Shown: positions 62,363 through 64,000 of the stretch, in pieces
How the letters are laid out: each line of letters starts with the position of its first letter
Position numbering within the stretch: the first letter of the stretch is position 1
Assembly (NCBI GenBank): GCA_903952205.1
Contig: CAJBEZ010000105.1
Location: forward strand, 62,001 to 126,000
Length of the DNA: 64,000 nucleotides
DNA from: an uncultured Desulfomonile sp.
GTDB taxonomy: Bacteria > Desulfobacterota > Desulfomonilia > Desulfomonilales > Desulfomonilaceae
Direction: 5' to 3'
Made by a program: the position numbers and the translations under genes
Notes under the pieces: model-generated
Told to the model about the DNA's origin: nothing
Seen by the model: only the letters and a program-made list of their open reading frames with translations
Database searches by the model: none

Positions 62363-62572
62363 TCAATACCTGACTTCCTGTGAAACCAAGGCCTGAAATC
62401 TCTCCGTTAAGGTTCTCCATAATTCCGCGCTCATTCCGACAGCTAACTTTTTAGGTTTTTGTGCGTTCAAGAACAAAAAAGGATTGAGGAAACTGGATAT
62501 TTCATCCGACTTACCACAATCCTTGGCCAATTTTATTTGTTTAGTGATGGAAAATAGCCAATCGACGGGATC
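62363..62572 (-). CDS. Possible small protein frame between acd and tgt
   Basis: A 69-codon open frame with protein-like composition (DPVDWLFSITKQIKLAKDCG near its start; SAELWRTLTERFQALVSQEV near its end) lies 8 nt after the acyl-CoA dehydrogenase stop. It has no ATG; the first usual start is a TTG about 14 codons in, with no clear ribosome site. It could be a small gene using an unusual start, a broken gene or chance. I recognise no family. Confidence 0.25.
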   Translation of the reverse strand, partial: DPVDWLFSITKQIKLAKDCGKSDEISSFLNPFLFLNAQKPKKLAVGMSAELWRTLTERFQALVSQEVRY

Positions 62573-62579
62573 ATTCTAT

Positions 62580-63752
62580 TTATCTGTTCGCTTTCTTCAA
62601 TCCCAAAGCGTCGGTTGCAATTATCATTTTCATAATGTTGGAGGCGCCTTCTAGGATTTTGTAGACTTTTCCATCCCTCAATATACGTGCAATTGGATAC
62701 TCGTTGGAATATCCGTAGGCGCTGAGGACTTCCAGAGCAAGGTTAGGAACCTCATCCGCAGCGCGGCAAGCGTAAAATTTTGCAACCACCGTTTCTCGCA
62801 TGTTATTGACCAAGCCTTTATCTTTCTGAATTGCGCATCGCCATACCAAAGCCCTTGCCGCCTCAGTCTCTACAACCATTCTGGCGATGACTTCCTGTAC
62901 CATCTGGAATTCGCCTATGGACTTGCCAAATTGGCGCCTCTCGTTGGCGTATTTTATAGCTTCATCCAGCGCCGCCTGGCATGTCCCTACTGCTCCAGCG
63001 GCAGCGGAGAGCCTCGTGCTGATTAGTTCTTTCATAAGGTATCCAAATCCTTTGCCCTCTTCTCCAAGCAGATTCGACGAAGGAATGCGGACGTCTTCCA
63101 TGCTGATTTCACCGGTAGGGCATGCCCATATGCCCAGTTTTTCCTTGATGGCTTTCGTTGAGACACCCGGAGTGTCCATGTCCATCAAAAATACGCTCAT
63201 CCCTTTATGCTTGGCCTTCTTGTCTGTCATGGCGAAGATTATTGACATGTCTGCGACGGGGGACCATGTTATCCACATTTTCTGTCCGTTCAAGATGTAT
63301 TCATTCCCGTCACGAACCGCAGTTGTAGCCATTGAAGCAGTGTCTGAACCTGAGTCAGGTTCCGTTATACCAAAGCATCCTAGGATCTCGGCAGACATCA
63401 ATGCGGGAATATACTTTTTCTTGAGATCTTCGCTTCCCCACTTCAGGATTGACATGGCAGTGCCCATAGTCTGCATGTTGAAGGCCACCCTGAGTGACCC
63501 AGAGGCTCTGCCGATCTCTTCGGTTACTATTGCGTGAGCAAGATATCCCATTCCGTTTCCACCATATTCTTCCGGAACGGGGCAACCGAAAAGGCCAAGT
63601 TCGGCCATTTTGGACACCAGTTCCCTTTGAAACCGGTGATCATTTTCGTCATTTTCCACAACCGGAGCGATTTCATTGGCTGCAAATTTTCGCACCATGT
63701 CGCGCAGCATTATATGTTCTTCAGTTAGTTCAACATCGTATTCGTCACTCAT
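62580..63752 (-). CDS. Acyl-CoA dehydrogenase
   Basis: A 390-residue flavoenzyme with the three-domain acyl-CoA dehydrogenase fold. The FAD-binding GCFGITEPDSGSDTASMAT and KMWITWSPVADMSIIF are typical of the middle domain. RRQFGKSIGEFQMVQEVIARM and KILEGASNIMKMII mark the C-terminal domain, the latter at the place of the catalytic Glu. The exact substrate (short-chain, glutaryl-, cyclic acyl-CoA) cannot be told. AGGAG lies 8 nt before ATG 63752, preferred over TTG/ATG codons upstream. Electron-transfer flavoprotein genes are not in the window. Confidence 0.9.
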   Translation of the reverse strand: MSDEYDVELTEEHIMLRDMVRKFAANEIAPVVENDENDHRFQRELVSKMAELGLFGCPVPEEYGGNGMGYLAHAIVTEEIGRASGSLRVAFNMQTMGTAMSILKWGSEDLKKKYIPALMSAEILGCFGITEPDSGSDTASMATTAVRDGNEYILNGQKMWITWSPVADMSIIFAMTDKKAKHKGMSVFLMDMDTPGVSTKAIKEKLGIWACPTGEISMEDVRIPSSNLLGEEGKGFGYLMKELISTRLSAAAGAVGTCQAALDEAIKYANERRQFGKSIGEFQMVQEVIARMVVETEAARALVWRCAIQKDKGLVNNMRETVVAKFYACRAADEVPNLALEVLSAYGYSNEYPIARILRDGKVYKILEGASNIMKMIIATDALGLKKANR

Positions 63753-64000
63753 CTGGTCCGCTCCTACAAAAATAGAATTGCCTTCCCACAATAGGGGAAT
63801 GGTTTGGAATTAGTTCGGAATCCGGGCAATAATTACCGCCCCCGAGGTATCTCGCCCTAAAGGTTGTTCTGCATTGTAATCAGAGATAATAAGTGACCAT
63901 CATTGGAATATGAAGACAATAGCAGATATAACGGGGCTCAGTCAACACATGCAAGAGCTTAGTGCAGATTGGAATAGTTCACTATGGTGTACATCCTGAA

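Noticed and set aside
62887-63537. Plus-strand frame of 216 codons within the acyl-CoA dehydrogenase gene
   Set aside because: Antisense shadow; Ser/Ile-rich translation without family features.
1-64000. CRISPR array, insertion sequence, rRNA operon
   Set aside because: No regularly spaced repeats, transposase-like proteins or rRNA sequence were seen.

Overview
The window looks like a chromosomal segment of an anaerobic bacterium of the former Deltaproteobacteria (Desulfobacterota; a sulfate-reducing or syntrophic lineage such as Desulfomonilia/Syntrophia is my best guess). The reasons are the gene types: 2-oxoacid:ferredoxin oxidoreductase, two heterodisulfide-reductase-like (Hdr/Qmo) gene sets, sodium-pump decarboxylase subunits, a large multiheme cytochrome c, the selenocysteine factor SelB and an acyl-CoA dehydrogenase. 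The species assignment is inference. No insertion sequence, CRISPR array or rRNA gene was found.

Layout. 1-2.0 kb: trpA, a DUF169 gene and tRNA-Thr(CGT). 2.0-6.7 kb: accessory stretch after the tRNA, holding a SEC-C micro-ORF, a three-gene cassette (PqqD/HprK-like fusion, NTP_transf_5 protein, 60-residue Tat-leader-like peptide), a 5'-truncated DUF4143 ATPase and a MNT-HEPN toxin-antitoxin pair. 7-11.3 kb: DUF4239 membrane protein, octaheme cytochrome with HEAT and TPR repeats, exported HAD phosphatase. 11.4-21.9 kb: tatC, then a polysaccharide export and assembly cluster (Wzm/Wzt, methyltransferases, glycosyltransferases). 22-25 kb: CNNM-type transporter, OadB/GcdB plus a 51-residue OadG-type subunit, UspA. 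25.2-33.2 kb: korDABC-hdrA(mvhD)-hdrC-hdrB-mrp. 33.4-37.8 kb: HemW-like radical SAM protein, GAF histidine kinase, RluD. 37.8-45.2 kb: a divergent cassette of three GT4 enzymes (one fused to a mannose-6-phosphate-isomerase cupin, one to a helical domain) and two GH130 enzymes. 45.2-46.9 kb: B12-type radical SAM protein and a coupled small ORF. 47-51.7 kb: qmoA-qmoB-hdrD. 51.8-64 kb: exported glutamine amidotransferase, queH, selB, ricT, holB, secF, secD, yajC, tgt and an acyl-CoA dehydrogenase, all on the minus strand, with one small exported protein on plus.

How it works together. The Kor/HdrABC/Mrp operon and the QmoAB-HdrD operon are two separate soluble flavin/Fe-S electron-transfer modules, suited to moving electrons between ferredoxin, NAD(P)H or an unknown donor and disulfide-type acceptors. 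OadB/OadG and the acyl-CoA dehydrogenase fit sodium-coupled acyl-CoA metabolism. The 37.8-45.2 kb cassette reads as synthesis and turnover of a mannose-type oligosaccharide. The stretch after the tRNA is the most likely place for an undescribed system, a PqqD/kinase/nucleotidyltransferase/leader-peptide cassette.
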